A stretch of 64,000 nucleotides of DNA, from positions 231,097-295,096 of the forward strand of contig JAKVAR010000001.1 in NCBI GenBank assembly GCA_022447585.1, written 5' to 3'. Below are positions 16,813-26,385 of this stretch, in pieces. The DNA comes from Crocinitomicaceae bacterium. Lineage in GTDB: Bacteria > Bacteroidota > Bacteroidia > Flavobacteriales_D > Crocinitomicaceae. Positions within the stretch are counted from its first letter, which is position 1. Every line of letters begins with the position of its first letter. Under the pieces are notes generated by a model that was not told where the DNA came from, searched no databases, and worked only from the letters and a program-made list of their open reading frames with translations. Made by a program: the position numbers and the translations under genes.

Positions 16813-18290
16813 AATCTGAATCTTGCAACTCCGAATGCTGTTGAGACGCTATTTGAATTTTGCAAGAAGAATGATAAAGCATCTCTAGAGGAAATACCGA
16901 ATTCATACGTTCCATTTCCAAGAATAAAATTAATTCCAACAGGAATATTATGAGCATAAATTCCTCCACCATAATATCCAGCACTCAATGTTAACCACTT
17001 CACTGGACGAAAATCTCCACCAACTGAGTAAACTGCATTTTGAATTCCCCCGGGATTATCAGTATTAAAAGGAGCAACAACATCAGCACCAACACTTATC
17101 ATATCACCAAAATCAAGGCTTGCACCTAACCGAATATTCGCCGCATTCTTAACAACAATTTCTTCTTCTCCAACTAGGTTAATTAAACCACCATCATTTA
17201 AGAATTGATCCAGTGCATCCGTTATATTGTAATTCTGTAACCCATCCAAGCGGATGTTTGTTATTAAGGTATCACTTACGCGATAAACATTTCTTTTATA
17301 GGTTACCGAACCAATATTATTCACTGCCAAACCAACTTTCAATCGATTAAACAACTTCGCACTCACAGAGAAGTCCAATCCGTAGCCATTACCCACTGTT
17401 TTCGGTATAGAACCCGTTTGAGTATATGTAGAAGGATTAGTATTTGCAATTGCACCATAATCAATATCAAAACTTGGAGAAACAGAAGAATAAAACAATA
17501 GGCCATCCGCATCGGAAGACATGTTAAACAATGCCGTAGACTGGATGAAACGACCACCGATTCCCGCATAAAGGGCGAAAGTAGAATCTCCAAATAATTT
17601 TAATCCATAACCAAGGTTGTAATGCCTATTCCATGAAAACCTAATTTTAGATCCGCTTGTTAATGAACTCAACTGAATTGGAACTGAAAACGACCCTTCC
17701 ACTACCATATCCAAAGTATCTTGCGAAATATTATCTGTATTGGCAATAACAGAACCATCTGAAAGCGTCAATTGATCCAAGTAACTCGATAATTTTCCTC
17801 TAAAAATAATATCCGTAGTTTCTTCGTTTAACCTAGAATACCAGCTATATTGTTCTTGTATATTAAAAGCGATTCCACCGAACTTCTCTGTTTGAAAAGA
17901 AAAACCAAACCAGTTATAATGCGCGTCAATACTTAAACCACTTTGCAGATAATCCGCGGCATTATCAGACTGTTCTTGCCAGTTTGCAGGATCTTGATCC
18001 TTGCCGGTTATATCATTACGAATAGTTTTATAAAGTTTGTTCAGCTTATCTTTATTCAATGAATCTGAGTATAACCCCACACCGAACTCTGTCATTCCAA
18101 TTGTGAACTTCTTCCCTTCATATCCAGTTCCCCAGCCTAACGCCGAAGAATTCACTCCCAAACAATGATAATCTGTCAAAAAAGTTGTCGCAACACCTTT
18201 ACCAGCTGCGGTATAAGCAACACCTTGGGTTTGTCCAATTGCATATGAACCAAAAAATAATGTAATAAGTAAATAGTAAATAGCTTTCAT
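16809..18290 (-). CDS. DUF5723-like outer-membrane protein
   Basis: The 493-residue protein has a signal peptide (MKAIYYLLITLFFGSYAIGQ). The mature protein starts with TAAGKGVATTFLTDYHCLGVNSSALGWG, the N-terminal plug-like pattern of DUF5723, and continues as aromatic beta-strands to a terminal FGVARFRF with C-terminal Phe, as in outer-membrane barrels. Barrels of this group are common in Bacteroidota and their cargo is unknown. An upstream ATG at 18296 would add two residues. The stop is shared with the NUDIX gene (4 bp). The terminator of the upstream zip gene lies between the two. Confidence 0.82.
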   Translation of the reverse strand: MKAIYYLLITLFFGSYAIGQTQGVAYTAAGKGVATTFLTDYHCLGVNSSALGWGTGYEGKKFTIGMTEFGVGLYSDSLNKDKLNKLYKTIRNDITGKDQDPANWQEQSDNAADYLQSGLSIDAHYNWFGFSFQTEKFGGIAFNIQEQYSWYSRLNEETTDIIFRGKLSSYLDQLTLSDGSVIANTDNISQDTLDMVVEGSFSVPIQLSSLTSGSKIRFSWNRHYNLGYGLKLFGDSTFALYAGIGGRFIQSTALFNMSSDADGLLFYSSVSPSFDIDYGAIANTNPSTYTQTGSIPKTVGNGYGLDFSVSAKLFNRLKVGLAVNNIGSVTYKRNVYRVSDTLITNIRLDGLQNYNITDALDQFLNDGGLINLVGEEEIVVKNAANIRLGASLDFGDMISVGADVVAPFNTDNPGGIQNAVYSVGGDFRPVKWLTLSAGYYGGGIYAHNIPVGINFILGNGTYEFGISSRDALSFFLQNSNSVSTAFGVARFRF

Positions 18291-18345
18291 ATGCATGTGA
18301 ACGTTTTTAATTTCACCTTAAAAGTACAAGGAAATGTCTAAAATC

Positions 18346-18384
18346 AAAAAGAGGAACAAATTTTATTGACTTGTTCCTCTTTTT
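18346..18384 (-). terminator. Intrinsic terminator after the zip gene
   Basis: The 14-bp perfect stem AAAAAGAGGAACAA (18346-18359) pairs with TTGTTCCTCTTTTT (18371-18384) around an 11-nt loop. On the minus strand it ends in T's. It lies about 125 bp after the zip stop and just upstream of the DUF5723 gene, so those two genes have separate transcripts. Confidence 0.85.
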
Positions 18385-18507
18385 GCTAAACCATGCTAAA
18401 ACTATAAAACTCGAAATAAAGGTAAACTACTCCTTTATTCCAACACAACAAAGATAATTGTTCTTTTTAGATTACAAAAACATTTAATGTGAAAATTATG
18501 TTAAATT

Positions 18508-19332
18508 TTACCCAAGACCAACATCCAATATCATCATAACTAAAAACCCTCCTATAAAACCAAGTACTGCTACGTCTGTAAACTTATCTCTTTGTGTTTC
18601 TGGAATTACTTCTTCTACGACCACATAGATCATTGCACCTGCTGCAAAAGCTAATGCAAATGGTAAAATTGGCTGCATGTAAATTACAGCAACGGCTCCC
18701 AATACACCAAATATCGGCTCAACGATTGCAGACATTTGTCCGTAATAAAAACTCTTCCTTCTACTAACACCTTGCCTGCGCAAAGGCATAGCTACTGCAA
18801 AACCTTCTGGAAAATTTTGAATTCCAATTCCAATTGCTAATGCCACTGCACCTGCAATAGTAGCTCCATCCATGCCCAAGCCTGCCGCACCAAAAAGAAC
18901 ACCTACTGCTAACCCTTCAGGAATATTGTGTAACGTAATTGCCAAAACTAACAATGTTGTTTTATGCCATTGCGTTTTCACTCCTTCTTTCTCTTCTTCC
19001 TTAAAGTTAATATGGAGGTGAGGCATTACTTTATCCAATCCAAATAAAAAAATAGCACCAAGAAAGAAACCAACAGCTGCTGGCATCCATGGCATTGAAG
19101 GATACATACCTTCTGACATTTCGATAGCTGGATTCAATAGAGACCAAAAGCTTGCCGCAACCATTACGCCTCCAGTAAAACCTAACATGGCGTCAAGAAC
19201 ACCTCGATGCATCGTTTTAAATAAAAAGACTAGGCCTGCTCCTGCAGCTGTTAAAGCCCAAGTAAATGTAGTTGCATAAAATGCAGCTAAAACAGGGTCA
19301 ATTGATCCAAAATATTCTACAATCGCATCCAT
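18508..19332 (-). CDS. ZIP family metal transporter
   Basis: The 274-residue inner-membrane protein has eight predicted helices. The two metal-site motifs are HNIPEG (helix IV) and QNFPEG (helix V, with Gln in place of His as in many bacterial members). The cytosolic loop between helices III and IV is charged and has a histidine-containing HLHINF segment. ZIPs bring zinc or other divalent metals (Fe, Mn) into the cytoplasm. The family is sure; metal preference cannot be told. Monocistronic, with its own terminator downstream. Confidence 0.94.
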   Translation of the reverse strand: MDAIVEYFGSIDPVLAAFYATTFTWALTAAGAGLVFLFKTMHRGVLDAMLGFTGGVMVAASFWSLLNPAIEMSEGMYPSMPWMPAAVGFFLGAIFLFGLDKVMPHLHINFKEEEKEGVKTQWHKTTLLVLAITLHNIPEGLAVGVLFGAAGLGMDGATIAGAVALAIGIGIQNFPEGFAVAMPLRRQGVSRRKSFYYGQMSAIVEPIFGVLGAVAVIYMQPILPFALAFAAGAMIYVVVEEVIPETQRDKFTDVAVLGFIGGFLVMMILDVGLG

Positions 19333-19417
19333 AACTCTATTCGTCGTTCAAATTTTGTTAGTCAAATCTAACTATTCTGTTTTAATATTCTTAATGTCTC
19401 GTTAACAATATATAACA

Positions 19418-19445
19418 TTGAAACTTGAAAAAATGTATATCTTTG
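19418..19445 (+). promoter_or_regulatory. Bacteroidota sigma-A-type promoter of ndk
   Basis: TTG (19418-19420), a 17-bp spacer and TATCTTTG (19438-19445, exact TAnnTTTG) form the clearest phylum-type promoter in the window. It predicts a leader of about 25 nt before the ndk ATG. Confidence 0.75.
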
Positions 19446-19474
19446 CGCCAAAATTTAGTTAAAAACAGAATACA

Positions 19475-19894
19475 ATGGCAACGAATAGAACATTTACAAT
19501 GTTAAAGCCTGACTCAATTGAGAACGGGAACATAGGTAACATCATTAGTATGATTACTGAAGCAGGATTTGCAATTAAGGCAATGAAATACACACAACTT
19601 TCTGAAGAGCAAGCAAAAGCTTTTTACGAAGTTCATGCTGAGCGACCATTTTATGGTGAGTTAGTTGAATATATGACTTCTGGTCCTATCGTTGCAGCTA
19701 TTTTAGAAAAAGACAACGCTGTAGCAGATTTCAGAACTTTAATTGGAGCAACGGACCCATCTGAAGCAGCTGAAGGTACTATCCGCGCTAAATATGCTGA
19801 ATCTAAGGGAAGAAATGCAGTTCACGGATCTGATTCTGATGAGAACGCACAAATCGAAGGTGATTTTCACTTTTCTGCTTCTGAGATTTTCTAA
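19475..19894 (+). CDS. ndk: Nucleoside diphosphate kinase
   Basis: Ndk transfers the gamma phosphate between nucleoside triphosphates and diphosphates through a phosphohistidine, balancing NTP and dNTP pools. The 139-residue protein is standard length. [12 protein letters not shown] is the N-terminal signature, and the catalytic His117 lies in [27 protein letters not shown] is also typical. It is cytoplasmic and transcribed alone: a strong promoter lies upstream and a terminator 21 bp after the stop. Confidence 0.98.
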   Translation: MATNRTFTMLKPDSIENGNIGNIISMITEAGFAIKAMKYTQLSEEQAKAFYEVHAERPFYGELVEYMTSGPIVAAILEKDNAVADFRTLIGATDPSEAAEGTIRAKYAESKGRNAVHGSDSDENAQIEGDFHFSASEIF

Positions 19895-19915
19895 GCAAAA
19901 AGATATAGAGAAAGG

Positions 19916-19948
19916 AAGGCTTCTATCATTTGATAGAGGCCTTTTTTT
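19916..19948 (+). terminator. Intrinsic terminator after ndk
   Basis: AAGGCTTCTATCA (19916-19928) pairs with TGATAGAGGCCTT (19931-19943), with one G-U pair, followed by seven T's. The innermost pairs would open to make a workable loop. Confidence 0.85.
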
Positions 19949-19985
19949 ATATTAAATGATTACATTTGAATTCAAACAAATTTGC

Positions 19986-21233
19986 ATGAAAAATTACAAC
20001 TCAACTGTAGAGAATCGGTTTATAAAATACGCCAAAATAGATACAACGGCTGACCCAAATTCAACTTCATTTCCTTCTTCTATTATTCAGAAAGATTTAG
20101 GAAAAGTTTTAGTTGAAGAATTAAAAGAACTCGGAATTGAGGATGCAGAAATGGATGAATGGGGATATGTATTTGCCACTATACCTAACAACACTGGAAA
20201 TAACGGCCTCCCTACAATTTGTTTTTGCTCTCATATGGATACTGCCCCAGATTGCAGTGGAACCAATGTTAAACCAATTGTACATAGGAAATATGATGGA
20301 AAACCAATAATACTTCCAGACGACAACACGCAAATTATAACAACTGAACAGCACCCTTACCTTAAAGAGAAAATTGGAGATGATTTAATAACAGCAAGTG
20401 GATTAACTCTTTTGGGAGCTGATGATAAAGCTGGCATCGCAATCATTATGGACTTAGCGAATCACTTAATGTCAAATCCTGAAATTCCTCATCCTGACAT
20501 TAGAATCTTATTTACTCCTGATGAAGAAGTTGGTCGAGGTGTTGAGCATTTAGACATGGATAAATTAAATGCAGATTTCGGTTACACTTTAGATGGTGGA
20601 ACACTTGGTTCATTAGAAGACGAAAGTTTTTCTGCAGATGCTGTTAAAATAAGAGTTGAAGGAATTACTGCCCACCCAGGATATGCAAAAGGAAAATTGG
20701 TAAGCGCAATGAAGGTTATGTCTGATTTCATTTCACGCCTTCCTAAAGATAGTTGGTCTCCAGAAACAACATCTGGAAGGGAAGGATTTGTTCACCCTGT
20801 TTCTATTGAAGGAGGTATGGAAGAATCAACGGTTACTTTCATTATCAGAGATCATATAACAGCTAAGTTAACTGAATATGAAACTCGACTAGAAGACTTA
20901 TTTAAAGCTACTTTATCAAATTATCCTGAATTAAAATATACTTTCGAAGTAACAGAACAATACAGAAACATGAAAGAAATTCTTGTAGATGTACCCTTTG
21001 TTTCTCAATATGCATTAGACGCAATGTCTAAAGCGAACATTGTACCTAAACCAGCGATAATCAGAGGTGGAACTGATGGTTCAAAGTTGTCTTTTATGGG
21101 ACTTCCTTGTCCAAATATTTTTACTGGAGAAATGGCTATTCATTCTCGTCATGAATTCGTGAGTATTCAGGATATGGAGAAAGCTACTGCGACATTGACC
21201 GAATTAGTTCAAATTTGGGCAAAACATAAATAA
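19986..21233 (+). CDS. pepT: Peptidase T (tripeptide aminopeptidase)
   Basis: The 415-residue cytosolic M20B aminopeptidase releases N-terminal residues from tripeptides. Metal ligands and active-site residues are visible: CSHMDTAPD (His83, Asp85), LLGADDKAG (Asp146), TPDEEVGRG (Glu180 general base, Glu181 ligand), FGYTLDGG and the C-terminal IHSRHEF. The frame is open from ATG 19956, but MKNYNSTVENRFIKY at 19986 matches the family start and leaves room for a leader after the ndk terminator. The stop shares one base with the holA start. Confidence 0.96.
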   Translation: MKNYNSTVENRFIKYAKIDTTADPNSTSFPSSIIQKDLGKVLVEELKELGIEDAEMDEWGYVFATIPNNTGNNGLPTICFCSHMDTAPDCSGTNVKPIVHRKYDGKPIILPDDNTQIITTEQHPYLKEKIGDDLITASGLTLLGADDKAGIAIIMDLANHLMSNPEIPHPDIRILFTPDEEVGRGVEHLDMDKLNADFGYTLDGGTLGSLEDESFSADAVKIRVEGITAHPGYAKGKLVSAMKVMSDFISRLPKDSWSPETTSGREGFVHPVSIEGGMEESTVTFIIRDHITAKLTEYETRLEDLFKATLSNYPELKYTFEVTEQYRNMKEILVDVPFVSQYALDAMSKANIVPKPAIIRGGTDGSKLSFMGLPCPNIFTGEMAIHSRHEFVSIQDMEKATATLTELVQIWAKHK

Positions 21234-22231
21234 TGGATTACAAACTCATCATAAAAGATATAAAAGCTAAAAAGTTCGAGAAGATCTATTTTCTTCACGG
21301 AGAGGAAGCATATTATATTGATGCCATCACGGATGCTATTCTAGAACATGCTCTGGAAGACCATGAACGTGATTTCAATCAAACGATCTTGTATGGTAAG
21401 GACTCCGATGCTTTAAGTATCATATCAGAAGCCAAGGGTTACCCTATGATGGCTGAACGACGATTAGTTATTCTGAAGGAAGCTCAAGATTTCAAAGGAA
21501 TGGAAGATTTGATTCCCTATTTCGAAACACCTTCTGAACAAACGGTATTTGTAATTAATTATAAATATAAGAAATACGATTCACGCAAGAAATCGATTAA
21601 GGCTGCTGCAAAAAATGGTATCGTTTATAAAGCAGAAAAAGTTCCAGAATACAAGCTTGTAGATTGGATAAGTGCATTTGTACAATCGAATGGCTATCGC
21701 ATTACCCCCAAGGCTAGTATGCTATTGGCCGAATTTTTAGGTAATGACTTAAGCAAGATTTCAAATGAGCTTGACAAGCTTAACATCTTAATCGAGAAAG
21801 GAACAACAATCAATGAAATTCATATTGAAGAAAATATTGGCATTTCGAAAGACTATAATGTGTTTGAATTAGTGAATGCAATCAGTACAAGAGATATCAC
21901 AAAGGCAAATACAATAGTTGACTATTTTGATCACAACCCAAAAGCCACCAATATTGTAGTGGTAGTAGGTAATTTATTTAATCATTTCGCGAAGTTGATG
22001 AAAATTCATTTCCTTCCAAATAAAAATAGAGATACGATTGCAAATTCACTTCGTGTGCCTCCATTTGTTGCCGGTCAATTACTTACAGCAACGAAAACCT
22101 ATAACCCAAAGAAGTGTGCTGCAAATATCGCTTTACTCCATGAATATGATTTAAAATCAAAAGGTGTAGGAAATTCATCCTTTACCTCTGGACAATTGAT
22201 GAAAGAACTCATCTATAGATTAATGCACTAA
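21233..22231 (+). CDS. holA: DNA polymerase III subunit delta
   Basis: The 332-residue protein matches HolA/delta, the clamp-loader wrench that opens the sliding clamp. It starts MDYKLIIKDIKAKKFEKIYFLHGEEAYYID, with the hallmark YFLHGEE. An AAA-like middle domain follows (VFVINYKYKKYDSRKKSIK; no P-loop, as usual for delta), then a helical collar (LLAEFLGNDLSKISNELDKL, a strong family motif). It overlaps pepT by one base and rsmE by one base (TAATG), so the three are translated together. Confidence 0.95.
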   Translation: MDYKLIIKDIKAKKFEKIYFLHGEEAYYIDAITDAILEHALEDHERDFNQTILYGKDSDALSIISEAKGYPMMAERRLVILKEAQDFKGMEDLIPYFETPSEQTVFVINYKYKKYDSRKKSIKAAAKNGIVYKAEKVPEYKLVDWISAFVQSNGYRITPKASMLLAEFLGNDLSKISNELDKLNILIEKGTTINEIHIEENIGISKDYNVFELVNAISTRDITKANTIVDYFDHNPKATNIVVVVGNLFNHFAKLMKIHFLPNKNRDTIANSLRVPPFVAGQLLTATKTYNPKKCAANIALLHEYDLKSKGVGNSSFTSGQLMKELIYRLMH

Positions 22232-22926
22232 TGAGGTTGTTTTATGATCCAAATATCACCCCATCTGATGCTAAACATATACTCAGTGAAGATGAATCGA
22301 AGCACGTCATCCGTGTATTACGAATGAAACTTGGGGAAAGAATTGGAATTCTTGATGGCAATGGTTCATCATATACATGCGAAATCATTGACGACTCTCC
22401 AAAACGCTGTGGGCTTAGCGTAATTGAGGTCACAACAGAAGAAAAACAAAACATAGAAATTCATATTGCTATTGGTCCAACAAAACAAATGGAGCGAATT
22501 GAATGGTTCATTGAGAAGTCGACTGAAATTGGTATTACAGAAGTTACATTGGTCGAATGCAAAAATTCGGAACGTCTAAAGATCAAAACGGACCGTTTAG
22601 AGAAGAAGGCAGTTTCAGCAATGAAACAATCTCATCGAAAATACCTCCCTAAAATCAACACTCTCACGAAGCTTTCAGATTTCATTAAAAATAATCCAAA
22701 CGGATTAATTGCGCACTGCTACGACGAAGAAAGATCCGAGTTTAACACCGTTTTTAAACGTGTGAATTGTCCAATATTAATTGGTCCTGAGGGGGACTTT
22801 ACACGCGAAGAAATTGAACTAGCGAAGAAATATGGATATAAAACCATAACTTTAGGCAAGAATAGACTTAGAACAGAAACAGCAGCATTATACACTTGCA
22901 TGCAGGCTAAATTAATAACAGGATGA
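22231..22926 (+). CDS. rsmE: 16S rRNA (uracil-1498-N3)-methyltransferase
   Basis: The 231-residue SPOUT methyltransferase has an N-terminal PUA-like domain (RLFYDPNI, ESKHVIRVLRMKLGERIGILDG) and a C-terminal knotted SAM site with IGPEGDFTREEIELAKKYG and TLGKNRLRTETAALY. It methylates U1498 of 16S rRNA. It overlaps holA by 1 bp and the DUF4159 gene by 4 bp (ATGA). Confidence 0.96.
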   Translation: MRLFYDPNITPSDAKHILSEDESKHVIRVLRMKLGERIGILDGNGSSYTCEIIDDSPKRCGLSVIEVTTEEKQNIEIHIAIGPTKQMERIEWFIEKSTEIGITEVTLVECKNSERLKIKTDRLEKKAVSAMKQSHRKYLPKINTLTKLSDFIKNNPNGLIAHCYDEERSEFNTVFKRVNCPILIGPEGDFTREEIELAKKYGYKTITLGKNRLRTETAALYTCMQAKLITG

Positions 22927-23579
22927 AATTAAAATGCATTTACATCTTACTCGTTTGTTTGAACTTTACCGTTTTCGGTTTTAGTCAAAGCGGATATCAA
23001 TTAGCCGTTTTAAAATATAACGGAGGAGGTGATTATTATGCAAATCCTACGGCCCTTCCTAACCTGATAGCATTCTGTAATGAGAATCTTGGCACTTCAA
23101 TTACCAAGGAAGTTCCATACGTAGAAGTTGGTAGCTCTGATGTATTCCAATATCCCTTTATTCATATGACAGGACATGGAAATGTCGTACTCTCCAATTC
23201 TGAAGCAGAAAACCTGCGAACGTATCTATTGGGCGGTGGTTTTCTTCATATCGATGACAATTACGGAATGGATGAATTCATCCGTGTAGAACTGAAAAAA
23301 GTCTTCCCTAATTCGGAATTAGTGGAACTTCCTTTCAATCATGAAATTTTTCATCAGAAATATGATTTTAATGGACTCCCTAAAATTCATGAGCATGATG
23401 GAAATAGACCTCAGGCTTTTGGCATAATTGTAGATGGTAGACTTTTATGTCTTTACACTTATGAAACTGACCTAAGCGATGGATGGGAGAACAGAGAAGT
23501 CCATAACGACTCGGAAAACAAAAGAATTCAGGCTTTAAAAATGGGAGCTAACATTCTCATGTATGCCTTTATGCAGTAG
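22923..23579 (+). CDS. DUF4159 domain secreted protein
   Basis: The 218-residue protein has a signal peptide (MKLKCIYILLVCLNFTVFGFSQ) and one DUF4159 domain: AVLKYNGGGDYYANPTALPNLIAFCN, FIHMTGHGNVVLSNSEAENLRTYLLGGGFLHIDDNYG and ELPFNHEIFH. DUF4159 has a class-I glutamine-amidotransferase-like fold and is usually fused to larger membrane proteins; here it stands alone in the periplasm or outside. Function unknown. It is last in the pepT-holA-rsmE-DUF4159 run, coupled by a 4-bp overlap. Confidence 0.9.
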   Translation: MKLKCIYILLVCLNFTVFGFSQSGYQLAVLKYNGGGDYYANPTALPNLIAFCNENLGTSITKEVPYVEVGSSDVFQYPFIHMTGHGNVVLSNSEAENLRTYLLGGGFLHIDDNYGMDEFIRVELKKVFPNSELVELPFNHEIFHQKYDFNGLPKIHEHDGNRPQAFGIIVDGRLLCLYTYETDLSDGWENREVHNDSENKRIQALKMGANILMYAFMQ

Positions 23580-23863
23580 AGACTCTTTTCAAATCTACTT
23601 CTTTTTAATCTAGTTTAGCATCAAACGAAAAAATTAGGATTGCGTCAACATTCAATACCAAAAGTAAAACGAATATAATACAAATTAAAGCCTCTCTGTG
23701 TTGACCAAGTTTACCTTTTTATAAAATATTTACTAATCTTATTAACACTTTAAATCGATACATTGCATCTCCTCTCAACTCGAGATAAATCAAGAAATCG
23801 CTAATATTAAGTCCAATTATTACTAATAACTCAACATCTAATCTTTACATCCAAATAATATCA

Positions 23864-25951
23864 ATGCTCAGAATAACAGTTGCCTTATCATTGCTAATCA
23901 TGTCTTATATCAGCAGCGCTCAAAGAATTGACTTTGATGAAAAATCAGAAATACAACTAGCAATTGAGAGCAAAAGTGTTAGACGCGTTCAAACATTGAT
24001 CAACAATGGCCTTGACATTAATGAAAAATGCAGCACATTTGACACCCCCATCGACATTGCGGTTAAAGGCAACAATCTTGAAATGACTAAATTTTTAATC
24101 TCTATTGGGGCACAGGATAATAACACCATGAATCATGCTGCAGAAAACAACAACATGACAATGGTTAAATTACTTACTGAAAGTAACTTCGCGTTTGGCA
24201 GCAGTCTCATATATGCGGCAGAGAATAACAATAAAACCATGGTTCAATACCTTGTAGATTCGGGGAGTAAAATAAATATAAAGCAAAAACGAAAAAGCGG
24301 ACTATTTTCACGATACTATGTAAGCCCAATAGGATTTGCAGTCAAAAATAACAACCTCGAAATGACGGAGTACTTTATTTCAAAGGGAGGGTCAATTCAA
24401 AAAGCTATAGATGAGTGCTTCAATCAGCAAAAAAATACAATTCTAAAATCACTCATACCAAAATATGATAATCTAGACCAATTGCTGGCAGAAGCTTTCT
24501 TAATGACGAATACCGAAATGATTACCTACATATTAAATGAAGGAGCTGATATCAACTATAAAGACGATCAAGGAAATACACTACTTCACACTTCAGCGAA
24601 AGAAGCAAATATCAAGAATGCTAAAATGTTGGTTGAGCAGTATAACGCAAATATTGAGGCAAAAAATTTACATGGAGTTACTCCTTTAATGCTTGCCGCA
24701 AGTTCAAAGAACATCCTTGTAACAAATTACTTAATTGCAAAAGGTGCTGAAGTCAATGAAATAGATGGTAAAGGTGAAACGGCCCTTTTCTATTCATTAG
24801 GAAATCGTTCTCTGCACAACTTCACAACGCTTCTTAATCACGGAGCTGACCCTAATATTAAATCATCAAATAATACGACATTACTTCTGAGTGCAGCGAA
24901 GCAGAATCAAGTTCAAGCAATGAATTATTTATTAGATAATAATGCCGATATCTTTGCTGAGAACGATCAAAAAGAAAATGCATTCCCTTACGTCGTTACA
25001 AATCAAAACAGAAATTTTAACCTAGTAGACCGCTTTTTAGATGCAGGAGCTGACATTAATTCTAGAGGAACTCGATACTATAAATCATTAATGTTCTTAG
25101 CGATCGATCAAGAAAATCTTGAACGAATAAAAGAATTGCATGCACGTGGAGCCAATATTGATCCACGTGATAATGAAGGAAATCGAGCAGACGTTCATGA
25201 TACCGAAATCATCATGTACCTTATAGAGAATGGTGCTGAAATAAATGCCCTTGACGATCGACATGATTCTTATATGTGCATCGCGGTTAAAGAAAATGAT
25301 TTAGAATTAGCTCACTATCTCATCTCGAATGAAATTGATGTTAATCAAAACTGCTACTTCACAGAACCCCCGCTAGTCAAAGCAATTGAATCTGAAAACA
25401 TCACTCTGGTTAAGTTTTTAATAGATAATGAAGCTGACATTAACGCTATTGGCTATTCGAATAGAAGCGTAATGGAATACGCCTCAAGAAAGGGAAATCA
25501 AGAAATTATTGATTATTTAAAATCCAATGGTGCAATGTCTAAAAAGGATAAAAATGAGCTCTTTGCCACATCAATGGAAATTGAACGAAAAATAAAAAAA
25601 GCGCTTGCTCACGATGATGACGAATCTCTAGTTTCATCCTTAAAAGCGTCCAAAGGCCTAATAATTCAAAAGAAATTAATAAAACGTGTAGCAGTCTTTG
25701 CCGCAACGAAAGGAAATCCTGTGATATTTGAATTACTCATCACAGAATTAAACTATAAACTAGACAATCCAATAAATATTGAAAAACAAACAGCACTTAT
25801 AATCGCAACAAAAAACAACGAAACGAGTTTAGTTGATTACCTATTTCATCGAGGAGCTGTACTGGATATAATGGACAGTTCAGGAAAAATTGCTGAAGAT
25901 TACATTCGAAGCGAAACTATGAAAGCTCTTTTCAAAGAATTCAATCAATAA
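23864..25951 (+). CDS. Secreted ankyrin-repeat protein (695 aa)
   Basis: A signal peptide (MLRITVALSLLIMSYISSAQ) is followed by about 16-18 ankyrin units that fill nearly the whole chain. Typical units read TPLMLAASSKNILVTNYLIAKGAEVNEIDGKG and TALFYSLGNRSLHNFTTLLNHGADPN. The spacing is about 33 residues, with the TPLH and GADIN positions often degenerate at the N-terminal end. Residues 565-620 are a charged helical stretch without clear repeats, after which ankyrin units resume. There is no enzymatic, transmembrane or T9SS domain, so a periplasmic protein-binding scaffold is inferred. It is flanked upstream by 284 bp of AT-rich non-coding DNA, and its promoter is not identified. A short convergent gene begins 21 bp downstream. 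Confidence 0.9.
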   Translation: MLRITVALSLLIMSYISSAQRIDFDEKSEIQLAIESKSVRRVQTLINNGLDINEKCSTFDTPIDIAVKGNNLEMTKFLISIGAQDNNTMNHAAENNNMTMVKLLTESNFAFGSSLIYAAENNNKTMVQYLVDSGSKINIKQKRKSGLFSRYYVSPIGFAVKNNNLEMTEYFISKGGSIQKAIDECFNQQKNTILKSLIPKYDNLDQLLAEAFLMTNTEMITYILNEGADINYKDDQGNTLLHTSAKEANIKNAKMLVEQYNANIEAKNLHGVTPLMLAASSKNILVTNYLIAKGAEVNEIDGKGETALFYSLGNRSLHNFTTLLNHGADPNIKSSNNTTLLLSAAKQNQVQAMNYLLDNNADIFAENDQKENAFPYVVTNQNRNFNLVDRFLDAGADINSRGTRYYKSLMFLAIDQENLERIKELHARGANIDPRDNEGNRADVHDTEIIMYLIENGAEINALDDRHDSYMCIAVKENDLELAHYLISNEIDVNQNCYFTEPPLVKAIESENITLVKFLIDNEADINAIGYSNRSVMEYASRKGNQEIIDYLKSNGAMSKKDKNELFATSMEIERKIKKALAHDDDESLVSSLKASKGLIIQKKLIKRVAVFAATKGNPVIFELLITELNYKLDNPINIEKQTALIIATKNNETSLVDYLFHRGAVLDIMDSSGKIAEDYIRSETMKALFKEFNQ

Positions 25952-25972
25952 AACTTCTGAGAATAGAAACAC

Positions 25973-26143
25973 CTAGGATCCACAACCAATACAGTCTATA
26001 TGACTATCCATTGGCTTTACACCTTTTAATTTCATTTCCAAGTTATGGATTTCATCTTTAATATCCATATCGGTAAACATATCTCCTGTTAATTTACCTC
26101 TTAACACTTCAATTTGATCTTGTAAATTAGTTTCTGTTTTCAT
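25973..26143 (-). CDS. Small conserved-looking protein ending in CIGCGS (56 aa)
   Basis: This 56-codon gene is read on the minus strand from ATG 26143 to TAG at 25973. The start is MKTETNLQDQIEVLRGKLTG. An amphipathic, acidic helical middle (DMDIKDEIHNLEMKLKGVKP) is followed by the tail SHIDCIGCGS. The heptad pattern suggests a short coiled coil, and the terminal CxxC could bind metal or be redox-active (inference). Protein-like composition and the sharply different, cysteine-bearing tail support coding. I believe similar miniproteins occur in other Flavobacteriia, but this is from memory. It is convergent with the ankyrin gene. No other gene fits between 25952 and 26385; the remaining 242 bp are AT-rich upstream DNA. 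Confidence 0.72.
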   Translation of the reverse strand: MKTETNLQDQIEVLRGKLTGDMFTDMDIKDEIHNLEMKLKGVKPMDSHIDCIGCGS

Positions 26144-26385
26144 GGTTAAATTATTTTTGACTCTTTAGTGATTGTTACAAAAATGCAACGAATTTAGACT
26201 TGAATAAACCTTGGGTAAAAGGAGATATTAAAAAGTTATTAACCACTCAAAAATTTAAGGAACAACCTTTTTGTTTTTTTAGACGTCATTTAGTGATGAC
26301 TAGTAATGTTAAGTATATGTTAAGTTTTCTTTAAATTAATTTTTCACTATCTTGACACTCGCTTATAACGTACAACACCAATTGA

